Of a stretch of DNA of 64,000 nucleotides, positions 21,052 to 33,011 are shown in pieces. The notes beneath the pieces are model-generated. The model was not told where the DNA came from and ran no database searches. It saw nothing but the letters and a program-made list of their open reading frames with translations. A program made the translations under genes and the position numbers. Each line of letters opens with the position of its first letter. Position 1 is the first letter of the stretch. Location: assembly GCA_024734495.1 (NCBI GenBank), contig JALMQS010000085.1, positions 16,680,334 to 16,744,333 of the forward strand, in the 5' to 3' direction. The stretch comes from Forficula auricularia. Its lineage: Eukaryota; Arthropoda; Insecta; Dermaptera; Forficulidae.

Positions 21052-22395
21052 ATCGGTTTCTCGAAAATGGCTCTAACGATTTGGATGAAATTCACGGGTT
21101 AGGGGGTTTTTGTGTTGACAATTCGAACTATCACGGTCTCATCTTCGTCTAAGTTGCTTTTGATGGTTTTTTCTTAATTGAAATAATTATTCACAGGTGG
21201 TTGTCTCGATAAATATCTATAATTACATTTTTATTCCATTTTCTTTTAATAAAATTAATTGGTTTTTTTATTTTAAATTCCACTAATTGGCCATTACAAA
21301 TAGTATTATATATTAGAATTTACCAATTTAATTAATTAAAAGATAAAAGGAAACAGGAGGAATGGAGGAGAGGGAGAAAATCCAATCGACTTGATTGGGG
21401 AATAATGGAATTAAAATAATTATCGGAAAAGAGGTTTTTTTATGTAATTAGATTTTTCCTCTTATTAAAAACAAGGACTAAAGATAAATAAGGACACTCG
21501 ATGGTGGAGAAGTTATCTCCGGAATCGAAGCAAAATACAATGTATACATTAATTAATGTAAAATAATTGGTTTAATAAAATTTATAAAAAAAAGATAAAA
21601 GGTGACTGATAACCAATCGACTTGATTGGGGAATAATGGAATTGAAATAATTATCGGAAAAGAGGTCTTTTAATCTAATTAGATTTTTCCTCTTATTAAA
21701 AACAAGGACTAAAGATGAATAAGGACACTCGATGGTGGAGAAGTTATCTCCGGAATCGAAGCAAAAAAATACAATGTATACATTAATTAATGTAAAATAA
21801 TTGGTTTTAATTTATTAAAGGTATTTTTCTATAAAATAATTTATTGAATGAATAAGAGACAGGATAGGAAAATAATAATGGAATTGAAATAATTATCGGA
21901 AAAGAGGTTTTTTTATTTAATTAGTTTTTTCCTCTTATTAAAAACAAGGACTAAAAGGATGATCAAGGACACTCGATGGTGGAGAAGTAATCTCCGGAGT
22001 CGAAGCTCAAATACAATGTATACATTAATGTAAAATAATTGGTTTAATAATATAAAATAATTTATTAGAATATGAATTTCATTCTCTTAAAAAATCCAAC
22101 AATTCTAAGGATCGTCCCTCCTTCTTCAGGATTTAAAAGAGTCAACGAAAGAACCTCCGTGTATATTAATATTATTTTTAATTGCAATAACATTCAAAAC
22201 TTTATGGCCAGTGATACGTCTTGATGATGGCCATAGCGAATCAAAACGTTGGTAAAAATATAAATTAAGTTTTATTGCAATTTTATTTTAATTTGGCTGC
22301 GAATAAAAATCGACATTTTTACCTGAATTTAAAATTCAAAATCATATTAATACGCTTTAAACTGAATCAAAAAATAACCGCTCGGTGTTTTAGGT
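21052..22395 (+). mobile_element. Family H mobile repeat, long form
   Basis: It starts ATCGGTTTCTCGAAAATGG and GGCTCTAACGATTTGG, and ends CCGCTCGGTGTTTTAGGTAC with a damaged terminal hairpin. Flanking parts match the short copy at 7,190-7,830 throughout. Three copies of the ~210-bp repeat are inserted at the AATTAATTAAAAG site. A TTGATGATGGCC...CAAAACGTTGG motif is at about 22,220-22,254. Confidence 0.65.
21340..22060 (+). repeat. Three tandem copies of the ~210-bp repeat
   Basis: Each copy contains AATTATCGGAAAAGAGG, TTTTTCCTCTTATTAAAAAC, GGACACTCGATGGTGGAGAA and ATTAATGTAAAATAATTGG. Copy ends fall near 21,567, 21,803 and 22,045. Joins between copies are irregular (GGATGGAAAAG-like and AAAGATAAAAGG linkers). 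Confidence 0.85.
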
Positions 22396-22779
22396 ACTTA
22401 AATTTATTAAAGGTTAACCTTTGGCTTAAATCACACAAAATTATTATAACTATTTATTGAACACATTATTGATTAGCTTGGTTTAGGGGACTTGTAACTA
22501 ATTTGTTGAGAACTTGTTCGATAAGCGTGAATGAATTAACAAATGACAAACGAATCTTCATTCAATTGAGTCTTGTGCTGAAGAGATAAAACAATTAAAA
22601 TATTTATAAAAAATACTTAAGATGAAGGGCTAAGACTTCGAAACTATAGTCTAAGAAATAAAATTATTTATTCTTATAATTTTTTATTTAAGTCGCGTGT
22701 TTTTATTCGATGATAAATTAAAATACTTAAACAGAAACAACAAATTATACCTACGTAATAGTCCAGACAAATTGCGCTG
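22396..22779. other. Unassigned, with hammerhead half
   Basis: At about 22,620-22,655 there is AGATGAAGGGCTAAGACTTC followed by GAAACTATAGTC. It resembles a decayed form of the 33-kb hammerhead in which the CTGATGA half is damaged. Confidence 0.4.
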
Positions 22780-23720
22780 AATACAAATCTGAGGTTTCCC
22801 ACCAAAATTTCGTGACGCAAAATTGTAGAAAATGAAAAAAGTGAACATTTTCATTTTTTGCCGGTTTTTCGCTTATAGCTCGAAAACTATGAGCTTTTCG
22901 TAAATAATCTTCCTATTTAAAATGAAAGTTCATAAAATTTTCTACAGATTTTATTATTTAGTTTTTTCTCCGACCAACCGTTCGGGCTTTATCGCAAAAT
23001 CCAAGTTTTCGACCTCGACAGCCAAGCCAGATCACACTTTTTTCGATTTTTTCCCATTTTGACCATAAAGGAGCACGTTTTCAACAAAGATCACTCTATA
23101 CATTTTTAAACTAGATTAAATTTTCTACAAAAGTTTCCTTTTATTTGGATAATGGTAATCCGTGCCGCAATGAGGTTGAAGTTTTGAAAAATTGCAATTT
23201 TTGCAAAAAACGCAGTTATTCCTTCATAAAATGAAAACCAGTCATCCTAGAAACTTGATTTCTATCTCATTCTCTAAGAAATATTATTGACTTAAACGTT
23301 TGCCTGGACCACTTTTTTGTTAAAACTTTTAGATTTATAGATATCTATCATTTTCCATGATAGGAAATGATCCATTTTTTCAAAAAATCGCAGTTTTCCT
23401 TCATAAAATTAAAATAACTCCTTCTATAAACTTGATTCTTGTCTCATTCTCTAGAAAATTCTTTTGACTTGAACGTTTACTTGGACCACTTTTTTTTTAT
23501 AAAAGTCTTAGATTTATAGATATCCAGCATTTTCCATAACACTTTTGAAGATTCGATCATATCCTGTCGAAACGTAGAAAAAAATGTCTTTCCAATAAAT
23601 CTATTTTTTTCGAGAGAATTTTTTTCTCTATCCTTGGCTGCCTTCCATCACTTCTCGATTAAAATTTCTGCCAGTTCGTCTCTCTCCGAGGAGAAAATTT
23701 CTTCCAATATATACAATTAC
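22780..23720. repeat. Repeat family D copy plus tail module
   Basis: It includes two copies of TTGACTTRAACGTTTRC followed by TGGACCACTTTTTT (about 23,290 and 23,470), TTTCCATTTTGACCATAAAGGAGC-like sequence on the opposite strand to 18,560, and ends with GGCTGCCTTCCATCACTT and GCCAGTTCGTCTCTCTCC. That last string is the tail found next to the 1.9-kb and 16.4-kb hammerhead foldbacks. Confidence 0.55.
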
Positions 23721-24524
23721 TAATAGCTAATTTGACTTAAGGACTCGCAACACATTCGGAAATATAGAGGGTAGTGCGGTTTTTGAGCCGAACATGTTGA
23801 CTAGTCTTTTTAATTGAAAATTGGCTAATAATAAGATTTTGATTTACTACATAAAAAAATGTAATACTGTTGTAGAGGCCTATATTCTCTCTCAAAACTG
23901 AAAGAGCACAGTACCTGGAAAGGCGTTGCTCGCCCTTTAATTTATATGTGTGTATGTTTATTTGCATCAAGCAAAGGACAACCTCTTTGTTTCTCTTTGT
24001 AAATGTGTATATTTGTTTACTCGTACACCAATTTGCCCACATTCGTTCATATTGATAAATATTATACAAAAATAAAAAGGAAAATAATAATAAAAAAATA
24101 ATCCTATAGGATCTGAAATAAAAACATAAAATTAAATAAGATTTCTTTCCAAGTTATATAAAAAAAGGCAATTTCAACCACTTTATTTCTAAACACACCT
24201 GTAATGTTAGGATTTAGACACCTGTTAATTAAAAACATACAAAAATTCCTAATTTTAATATAATATATTAAAATTTGCTATAACCCATTAGTGGGTTTTA
24301 AAATTAAAAAAACAATTAAAAATAAAAGATAATTGAAAAAATTGTAAACAAACTTTTTTATTGAGATTTTTATCTGTCAATAATTACTTTAATTAAGAAA
24401 AGATCAATTAAGATTAAATTTGTCGAGGTCCAGACCTAACCAGATCGCTTTCTCATCCTCAAAACTTGTTAATAGAATTGTTTCGTCAAAATCGGTAGAG
24501 TCGTTTTCAAAATAGAACCAAGAT

Positions 24525-24563
<39 letters not shown>

Positions 24564-25740
24564 TACAATTTTTGCTCATTTAATAAGAGTAGATGTATAA
24601 GTGTATATACATATATCTGAAAAGGGAGGTATTCTCATTTTTCAAATAAATTTATTAATGTCTCAATTTTTGGTTTATTATGGATTTATTAACGGAGGTA
24701 GCAATGGATCTGCAGCTCCATCAGTATCCATGGACCTAAATGTATGATAGACAAATAACGAAATAACATACACAGCTTAATATAATCATTCATCTTAAAC
24801 AAATAAAATGGGACCGCCGTGAAGTTATGCAACCAATAGACAGGTCAGAATTTATAGCATCTATATTCAAGGCTTGAAAAATCAACCTTTTTTGGTTCAA
24901 CTTCTTGTATCTATAGTATTTCATTATACAAAAAATATTTTATTCAATTATAGACTTCTGGCAAAATAATGCATTAAACGAGCTATCTTAAAATGCTAAT
25001 TTTTTATAGATATTTGAAGTCTAGAATATCAGCAAATTCTCTAAAATAACATCACTATATATCTAAGATCTCCAAAAAATGAAGTCTGTATCAAAAAAAT
25101 GTAAGCTTTGTAAAGTATTTATTCGTTATTCAAATATTCATACACTGCCTTAGTTCTTGCATGAGTTCCAGTGGTTCTTAGTTCTATTCTGAGTCATGTA
25201 CCAGGATTTTTTTTTCAAAATATTTTTCGCTAGCCTAAATAAAAAAATTTCTAGGCTATATTCGATAATTTTTTTAGTTTTGAGCTGAAACTTTTAAATA
25301 TAAACTTGTGTTCCAAAGTCGAGCTCATTATATATCTACATCTCTCCCCCATATAAACATTCATTTTATTTTGATTTAATTCATTTTTCAATTGGAATAT
25401 TTGAGGTAGATAGCCAAAATTTAATGAATGTTATACTTTTCAAAAATTCATATCGTATTTAAAACTTTCAATTTAATAGCTAATATGTATTTTTTTTACT
25501 ATATACAATCTTGTAAAGTTCTTATCTCCAACAGCATACAGAGGTTTTTATACCGCCCTGCTGTGGCCACACTCTGAGCCAATCATCCGGTGTGGGAGGA
25601 TCGGGGGACTATAAGGTGAGATGTGAAGGCCCTAAGAAAAAATTTGTGTGGCCTCATCCACATAAGCTCAGGAGGGAAGTGAAAACTTTGATTTTAAAAC
25701 CCATTAATACCTCATGACAAATAAAATTTATAAAAATTAG
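23721..25740. other. Repeat-poor AT-rich sequence
   Basis: A 110-codon minus ORF (23,737-24,069) overlaps a CATCAAGCAAAGGACAACC repeat and lacks domains. (AT)n lies at about 24,530-24,555. The GCGGTATAAAAAC to GTGAGATGTGAAGGC region (25,550-25,680) is slightly GC-richer and unrecognised. Confidence 0.3.
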
Positions 25741-25784
25741 GAAATTTAAATTATTATTTTGATGGAGAGAGTGAATTGGAGGGA

Positions 25785-26195
25785 ATAATGGAATTGGAAT
25801 AATTATCGGAAAAGAGGTTTTTTTCTTTAATTAGTTTTTTCCTCTTATTAAAAACAAGGACTAAAAAGATGATCGAGACACTCGATGGTGGAGAAGTAAT
25901 CTCCGAGTCTAGGCTTAAATACAATGTATACATTAATTCATGTAAAATAATTGGTTTAATAAAATTTAAAAAAAAAAATTATAATTTTGATAAACAGGGG
26001 ATGGATTGAGGGGAATAATATGGAATTGGAATAATTATCGGAAAAGAGGTTTTTTCTTTAATTGGTTTTTTCCTCTTATTAAAAACAAGGACTAAAAAGA
26101 TGATCAAGGACACTCGATGGTGGATAAGTAATCTCCGGAGTCGAAGCTAAAATACAATGTATACATTAATTCATGCAAAATAATTAGTTTAATAA
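25785..26195 (+). repeat. Two copies of the ~210-bp repeat outside family H
   Basis: Copies at about 25,785-25,950 and 26,012-26,195 match the family H array (AATTATCGGAAAAGAGG, ACTCGATGGTGG), separated by AAATTATAATTTTGAT. No family H flanks are recognised, so the array repeat can exist separately. Confidence 0.75.
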
Positions 26196-27229
26196 ATTAA
26201 ATTATTATTTTAAAAAACCTCCAAATTGTTTATGAATCATGACTAATAAAATTTATTTAAATTAGAAATTTAAATTTATTATTTTAAAATCAAGGGATTG
26301 CTTCTTATTTCCCTTCTATTAGGTCATTTTCCCTTTATTGTAACAAAAAAATTGAAACAGATACGGTAGCTAAAGAAGTTTCACTTCAAAAAAGATTTAT
26401 ATTCTAAACCTATAGTAACTTTACAATTATTTTTTTAACAGTGCGGCAAACTGCTAAGAAATATCCCTTGTAATATACTTATAGTATGTGTAATCTGTAT
26501 TAATCGCTATATGCTTTTTGTTCATAGTACTTATCCTTAAAAAATAAATTTGATTATAATTGGTCATTATTTCATAATGTAAACCGCATCATTACAAGTC
26601 CAAAATCCAGAGCTCTTATTTATACAAATGCACTTAACTTTATTCCATATAAACATAATAGGCGTAAAATACTTCTCTAACAAAGGCCCGGGGGTTTGCT
26701 CTTATATAATAAAAACGGATTTATTTATTAATAGCCTAAACGTTAAGTCCATAATTGCATTTAAACCAAAGTTTCTAGTAAACATCGGCCGTCAAATTAA
26801 GAGTATCAAAAGATTTTTTAACTAATTACTAAGTCGATAATGAGTATCCTTTTAATTTGACAAATCCTGTAGACGGCGCAGTTGGCGGATTTCATCTCAC
26901 TTTAAATGGATTAAGTGTATAATAATAGAGATAAGAATAACGAGAAAGAGAGCGAGATTTGTGATATTAAATACTGTTTTCATCATTGAAAAGTTTTGTT
27001 ATCTTATCTAGGCTAGTATTAATTAGTGTAATTCCTTTGTTCAACGGATTTAAGCGACATTTGCGGGGGATTTTATTTATCATTTAAATCAAATGGAGTT
27101 GCAGAGATGGGCAACATTTCCTCCGTCTATTGCTATAATATAACTGAATAGGGGAATTCAACAAAATCACTACAGCAATCTGTCATCTGTAATAATCTCT
27201 GAGATAATCTCAAACTTTTGAAAGTTTAT
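26196..27229. other. Unassigned AT-rich sequence
   Basis: A 65-codon ORF (26,628-26,825) has no domain. Nothing else is identified. Confidence 0.3.
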
Positions 27230-27505
27230 AATAGGAAAATAAGGACAAGTTTTTATGTGTGACTTTTTTATTTATCAGCCAACGTTTCGTCGACTTTCCC
27301 GACTTCTTCAGGTCTTCAAATAGTCATGCCACACATTCGTCTAAATTTTATTTTTATCTTCTTACCATTGAAGACCATCATATACACAAATATCAATAAA
27401 AATAACTTTTAAGAAAAAAATAAAACCGACTTCTAAAAAATTAAATGCAACAATTAAAATACACTAAAAGGTATAAAATAATTATTTAATTTAGTTACAA
27501 CCTCC
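27230..27505. mobile_element. Half copy of the 30.8-kb hammerhead family
   Basis: AAAGTTTATAATAGGAAAAT through GGTCTTCAAATAGTCATGC (about 27,222-27,330) matches the left arm of the element at 30,763. The rest (about 27,410-27,505) joins the ACCGACTTC/GTATAAAATAATTATT repeat. The core at 27,278-27,314 (minus) keeps CTGAAGA and GAAACGTT but stem II and stem I are each mismatched. Confidence 0.55.
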
Positions 27506-28099
27506 GAAACGGCGGCTTTTGAAAAAAAAATCAGTGAGCCTCATCCACATAAGCTCACGATGGAAGTGAAACTTCTATTTCAGGTTCGAATCGCTCAAGT
27601 AGCGGGATTTTTTTCAATATATATATATAAATTTGTATGTTTGTTGGTCTGTCTGTTTGACGTTAATGGACTCCGACACCATTTGTCTGATTGAGATGAA
27701 ATTTTGTGAGACATAGTTTTCTCACTTTCGCGGATCGCACTGGTTTAGTATCATCAATTTAAAATCAATTTAATTTTTAAATTTTATTCACAGCCCCTAA
27801 AATAAATATGATTGAATAGATTTTTTATAATAAGAATAGATAGAGAACAAAAGAAGGGTTCTTTTTAGACCTTTTCAGACCTATTCATTCAGAAAAGGGT
27901 AGATGGGTTGTTTACTTGCCCTTTTATATTTATGAAAATTTTTTCAAGCATTTTTCGATTTATTTTTTATTTACATTTTAATAAACGAATATTTTCAAAA
28001 GAAGTTGAATCTTTCTTTAAATGGTCAAAGTCATTCAAGAAATCCCTATATATGTATAAACACAATTACATAAAAATAATAAGAATTTTATGTAAAATA

Positions 28100-28445
28100 A
28101 AAATGACTTCAAAAATTAAATGCAACAAATAAAATACACTAAAAGGTATAAAATAATATTATCTTATTTAGTTACAACTAAACGACGAAATATTAACACG
28201 AAATTACTTTTGAAGTCGGTGCCAAACATATACCTTTTATGAATCGCACTCGACGGATCTTACTTAGTACGTTTGGAGGATATGCTCGCTTATAGGTATA
28301 GTTTGTTTGGTACCGAATTCAAAAAGTAATTTCGTGTTAATATTTCGTCGTTTAGTTGTAACTAAATAAGATAATAATTATTTTATACCTTTTAGTGTAT
28401 TTTATTTGTTGCATTTAATTTTTTGAAGTCGGTTTTTTATTTTTT
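28100..28445. repeat. Foldback of the ACCGACTTC repeat
   Basis: The arms about 28,108-28,225 and 28,318-28,440 are inverted (AAATACACTAAAAGGTATAA and its inverse; GACGAAATATTAACACGAAA and its inverse). Fragments also lie at 27,410-27,505 and on both sides of the hammerhead element at 44,330-44,932, which was evidently inserted into a copy. Confidence 0.75.
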
Positions 28446-28774
28446 TCTTAAAAATTTTTATTTTTCTCTTTTTAGTGATGTTATTAATAGTGATCATATC
28501 ATCAGAACTTGACCAAATTAATATGACACCATCCCTAAGACACCCCTTTCGGATAAAAAAAGAACCATCGAAATCGGTTCATAAACAAAGAGGTTAGGTC
28601 TAAACAAACCTAATAAAAAAGGTCTAATACCTATGAAAAAAAATCGAAAAAAAATGGGACCAATCGGAAGCTAGACTGGACCCAATGCAAATTTTTTTTT
28701 CAAAATCGGTTGACAATTGGCGAAGATATGAGGTAACATAGGCACAAAAAAAAAAAAAAAAAAAAATTCAGTCG

Positions 28775-28811
28775 AATAGAGAACCTCCTCCTTTTTTGAA
28801 GTCGGTTTAAA
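28775..28811 (-). repeat. AACCGACTTC...GAGGAGGTTCTC interspersed motif
   Basis: The reverse complement reads AAACCGACTTC, AAAAAAGGAGGAGGTTCTC and TATTCGACTGA. An inverted copy is at 52,993-53,032. From memory this motif is widespread in arthropod genomes; I cannot assign it to a class. Confidence 0.55.
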
Positions 28812-28839
28812 AGGTAATCAATTTTGGACAGCTAATAAT

Positions 28840-28930
28840 ACTTCAATCCCGAGACGCCGCCCGCCAGGGCACCCCGCCTGGAGGGCTTAGCTGGGACAGG
28901 CTTGCCGGAGGCACGCTGGGTACAGTTAGT
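28840..28930. other. Short GC-rich island
   Basis: About 90 bp (CGAGACGCCGCCCGCCAGGG through GGAGGCACGCTGGG) exceeds 65% GC in surroundings near 30%. No tRNA cloverleaf, ORF or inverted ends are evident. Confidence 0.4.
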
Positions 28931-29229
28931 ATTTAATATAGCAGGAGTCGTCACAATTTCACCCATCCGCTGACACTCATCTAAGATACCCAACACATTA
29001 TTCCTTTTTCGGACTCAAGGTTAGTCTATTATTTCCCTTCCATTTAGTCATTTCCCCTTTATTGTAACAAAAATTTCAAAGACAAACATCGCTAAAGAAG
29101 TTTCACTTCAAAAAGATAGAAAAAGACGTTTGTTTAATTAAATAACACCTTATTAGATATGTATAATTTCTCTTGTTTTGAATCTGACTGACTGCCTCAT
29201 CCGAATCCAAATCAACCAACAGTCCGTCT

Positions 29230-29800
29230 CTGAAAACTGTTTCAAACTATCTGATGAAATTTCGAACTTTACTTGACAGCCTGGCCACTACTTGCAGTCT
29301 TAGCTTCGAGAAGGGTTCATTTTGAAAGATCCCTGAATGATGTTGGTTGAAATGTGGCCCCTAACGAAGTGCCTCTTGACTTTTCGCAGCGAGGGTGTTA
29401 ATCGCAAACATCGTGAACCTTATTCAGCACTCGGTTGTTTAGTTAGTCCGTGGGCTCGTGTATTCTCTATTTGACGGGTGTACAAGTAAACATACGAATA
29501 TAGACAAAGGGTTCGATTAATTCCAAGCCCTTTTCCTGTATATATTCCGCTCGGAGGCCATTCGTATCGTCTACTGATAAAGTACCGGCTGGTCACTGAG
29601 TGTTTTACAACGTGGTCGTCCATTGCGCCCCGTTGTTCCATTTTGCCTACGCGCTACAACGAACGCTACAACGCTACAACATCCTTCCACTTCAGCCGCA
29701 ACGAATAGCGCTCGGATATATTATTGTAATCGGGCGTTGCATCCAAAAGGGTCGTTAGTTGTTGCTCTACTCCTCTCGGCTTGACAATTCAATTAAAAGT
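29230..29800. other. Elevated-GC, repeat-free segment
   Basis: About 570 bp with GC near 45% and no match to any repeat in the window. A 73-codon minus-strand ORF (29,420-29,641) covers part of it, without a recognisable domain. An ACGCTACAAC motif is repeated at 29,651-29,681. It could be a host exon, UTR or promoter. Confidence 0.35.
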
Positions 29801-30827
29801 AAACATCCCCCAAGGGAATATAAGGAAATAGATAGATGCAAAAAAGAAATATCCGTTTAGAGATGAAAGACGCGATACATACATACAAACATACAAAAAC
29901 AATAATAATAATTTTACCATTCAAACCAAATTTATAGAAAAATATTTTTTCACAAATCCTATTATAAAAGTACAGGGTGGAACATATAGATCTACCACAT
30001 TTTGAAGTGGTATAAAAAATGAAAAAAAATTAACTAGAAAAAATATATAAATAAGCTGACGTGTTCTGATGTGGCCATCCACTTCACTTTACCATACAAC
30101 CTGGCCCCTCTCCTTATATTTAATATTTAATAAAATTATTTATAATCATGTAGGGTAGGGGGGTTAGTTTTTTACCATACAGTGTATGGTCAAGTATTGT
30201 AATCGTGCATGAAAAAGTGTTTTTTTTTCCTTCTTTTTTCGAAATATCTCAAAAACGGCTGAAACTATTTTGATTTAAAAAATTGAGCGAAACCATGGCA
30301 TTTTGATCGAAAAAAATTATATTTTTCGAGATAATAATTGGTTTGTCAAAATGTCTGTTAGTTAATCTGTCTGTTAGCCTGTGCGTTACTAAATTTTGTG
30401 GACGAGCTAGCTCAAAAACTAGAGTGAATATCGAAACCGAATTTCACAGGTAGTTTTGGGCCATTAAGATTAAGAGCTGATTAGATTTTGGTGCACATCG
30501 ACCCAAAATTAAGAGGGATGGAGGGTTAAAAATTAAAAATCTATGTCATTTGACCAAACTCAACCAAATTTTGTATACATAATCAATGGGCCCCCAGAAG
30601 TCCAAAAATGTAAAAACAAACCGCCCAAAGGGGGGTGTAGGAGTAAAAAATTAAAATCTTGGCCATTTACCAAATTCAACCCCTTTTGTATACATAATCA
30701 GTGGGCCGAGAGTAATCTAAAAATGCAAAAACTCCCTCCCCTACATGATTATAAATAATTTATAATTTGAAAGTTTATATTGGGAAAATAAGGACAAGTT
30801 TTTTATGTGTGACTTTTTTATTTATCC

Positions 30828-30864
30828 ACCAACGTTTCGTCGACTTTGCCGACTTCTTCAGGGC
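30828..30864 (-). ncRNA. Hammerhead-like ribozyme core
   Basis: Minus strand: GCC, CTGAAGA, extra A, GTCG/CGAC stem II, GAAACGTT, GGT. Identical to the core in the opposite arm. Confidence 0.6.
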
Positions 30865-31200
30865 TTCAAATAGTCATGTCACACATTCGTTTAAATTTTC
30901 TTATTACCTTCGTTACCATTGAAGGCCATCAGAATACAAACTTTCAAAAGATATTTGGAACATTCACAAAAAACACAATTTTTCTCTTTATAATAACAAC
31001 CTTATCAATACAAAACAGAACAGAAATCACTTCTTATAAAAATAGAATAGAATACTTTTCTTTTTATCCCTATATACAAAAAAAAAAAAAAAAAATGTAG
31101 AATGTGCCAAATATCTTTTGAAAGTTTGTATTCTGATGGCCTTCAATGGTAACGAAGGTAATAAGAAAATTTAAACGAATGTGTGACATGACTATTTGAA

Positions 31201-31237
31201 GCCCTGAAGAAGTCGGCAAAGTCGACGAAACGTTGGT
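31201..31237 (+). ncRNA. Hammerhead-like ribozyme core
   Basis: GCC (31,201-31,203) pairs with GGT (31,235-31,237, one wobble). CTGAAGA is at 31,204-31,210, then one extra A, stem II GTCG (31,212-31,215)/CGAC (31,223-31,226), and GAAACGTT at 31,227-31,234. Confidence 0.6.
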
Positions 31238-31489
31238 GGATAAATAAAAAAGTCACACATAAAAAACTTGTCCTTATTTTCCCAATATAAACTTTCAAAT
31301 TATAAATTAAATTATGGACGGAAATTATAATAATTATAAATAATTTTATCAAATATTAAGTATAAAGAGAGGGTCCAGGATGTATGGTAAAGTCAAGTGG
31401 ATGGCCACATCAGAACACGTCAGCTTATTTTAAGTGTATTTTAAACATTATCAGTCAAAAATGGAGGGGGGAATGAAAATTAAGCCGTA

Positions 31490-31812
31490 GAGATTGTGGT
31501 GTTGGTGCAAGGTGAAACATCTTTAATAAAGATAAGAGTAAATAGATATTTTATTTAATATGGATTTACTATGAGTTAAGGATACTGGGTCACTTATTTC
31601 ACATTAAAATTAAAAAATTAAAAGATATAAAATTTTTTTTCTTTTTCAATATATATATTTCGGGCTATCAACCCATCTTCAGGAAATACAGAAGGTAAAA
31701 ATTTTTTTATATCTTTTAATTTTTTTAATTTTAATGTGAAATAAGTGACCCAGTATCCTTAACTCATAGTAAATCCATATTAAATAAAATATCTATTTAC
31801 TCTTATCTTTAG
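31490..31812. mobile_element. Hammerhead foldback with conserved tail
   Basis: The arms about 31,537-31,631 and 31,709-31,810 are inverted (GGATTTACTATGAGTTAAGG and its inverse). The left side extends into GTGGTGTTGGTGCAAGGTGAAACAT-type sequence, the inverse of the tail also found at 20,385 and 44,890, and like that at 35,230 and 51,490. One hammerhead core sits off-centre. Confidence 0.7.
31644..31686 (-). ncRNA. Hammerhead-like ribozyme core
   Basis: Minus strand: stem I TTTC/GAAA, CTGAAGA, extra T, stem II GGG/CCC, GAAA followed by TATATATT giving a self-complementary AU helix III. Confidence 0.6.
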
Positions 31813-31984
31813 AAAATTAAGCCTTTGGACCAAACTATGTATACAAAATTTGGTTAGTTTTTGAATTTCTAGCAGAATCTCCAGAGAATATGTATACAAA
31901 ATATGGTTGAGTTTGGTCAAAAGGGCTAGAATTTTCATTTTTTATACCTCTTAAAAATGACGTAGATCTTTATGCCCCACCCTG

Positions 31985-32440
31985 TATAAAAGTATAATAA
32001 GACTTTTTAACATTGAAAGTGTAGTTACCCATAAGAAAAAAATGACATGAAAAATCATTAAAAAACTCACGATGACGTCACAATAGTTATACGTTATACG
32101 TTAATTTTTACTTTACTATATGAAGTGTAGGAAAGTAATGTATCGTGTATGAAAAAAGTGATGTTTTAGATTGGCTTTTTGTACATTTTTCAATAAGTTC
32201 TCATTCGATTTTAATAAAAAAACAATTCATTTATAAATAATTAATAATAATCAGAACTCATTGAGGTATCGAAAGTTTTGGAATTTTTTTCTTTATAATA
32301 AAATCTCCTTCTACTTTTTATTGATGAATGGATTTTTTCAGGGAAAAGTTTCGTTTCTTATTAAACAAATGGCAGATAATTTAGTTAAAAGAAAAAATTA
32401 TTTATTTATTGTTTTATAATAAAATTAAAAAAAAAATACT
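31985..32440. other. Unassigned AT-rich sequence
   Basis: A CTTTACTATATGAAGTGTAGG fragment near 32,110 belongs to the CTTTACCATAC family. No gene is seen. Confidence 0.3.
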
Positions 32441-32449
32441 AATTATATC

Positions 32450-32745
32450 CAAATGCCCCCCACATACTAATATTTTAAAAAACAATAACGTTTATTTTAT
32501 ATTAAATCCAAACGTTTCGGAAGAATTTCTCCCTTTATCAATGAAATTTTATTTTGAAAAAAGAAATAAAAGTTGCTTTTACTAAGTTTTTAAAATTAAA
32601 AAAAAAATATTAATTTAATTTAAATTTTAAAATCATAGTAAAAGCAACTTTTTTTTTCTTTTTCAAATTAAAATTTCATTGATAAAGGTAGAAATTCTCC
32701 CGAAACGTTTGGATATAAAATAAACTTTCTTAAAATTGTTTTTTT
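32450..32745. repeat. Small foldback with degenerate hammerhead cores
   Basis: The arms about 32,490-32,590 and 32,635-32,730 are inverted. Each contains TTGATAAAGG, a GGGAGAAATTCTTCC-type stem, and GAAACGTTTGG; the CTGATGA box has become TTGATAA. The same degenerate class occurs at 48,375-48,535. Confidence 0.55.
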
Positions 32746-32972
32746 TTTTTTTTTTTTTTTCTCGCCTCTTAATGGCCTCGGAATGAATTCCATTGTAGCC
32801 AGTCTACCATGAGTCTAAAATTTTCACTGATTGAAAAGTTTTTGTTTTGCTGAGAGTAGCAGAGTTGTTGATTCACAAAGAGAAACAGAGTTTGTCTCTC
32901 TGCTTGATGCAAATAAACATACACACATAAATATCGAGATGATATATCTGTATATATATTATTTATTTGTTT

Positions 32973-33011
32973 GAGACTATAGTTTCGAAGACTTGGTCTT
33001 CATCATCAGTC
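32973..33011 (-). ncRNA. Hammerhead-like ribozyme core with palindromic helix III
   Basis: Minus strand: GA, CTGATGA, extra T, stem II GAAGAC/GTCTTC (loop CAA), GAAACTATAGTC, TC. Helix III is ACTA/TAGT with no loop, which favours pairing between two molecules. Helix I is short. Confidence 0.55.

Larger units (their letters stand above)
30763..31307. mobile_element. Hammerhead foldback, ~205-bp arms
   Basis: The arms about 30,763-30,970 and 31,098-31,307 are almost perfect inverse copies (GAAAGTTTATATTGGGAAAA against its inverse; TCACACATTCGTTTAAATTT against its inverse). Each arm carries a hammerhead core, antisense to each other. The near-identity of the arms suggests either recent birth or gene conversion. 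Confidence 0.8.
29973..31984. mobile_element. Composite CAGGGTGG/TA element, 2.0 kb
   Basis: The left end CAGGGTGGAACATATAGATC (29,973) and right end, inverse CAGGGTGGGGCATAAAGATC (ending 31,984), are flanked by TA on both sides, typical of Tc1/mariner-type insertion. The TIRs continue into CCACATTTTGAAGTGG. The interior is packed with nested pieces: a fragment of the 516-bp tandem repeat (30,170-30,520), a hammerhead foldback (30,763-31,307) and a second one (31,490-31,812). No transposase remains. Relatives lie at 42,670-43,588 and from 63,588. Confidence 0.75.
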
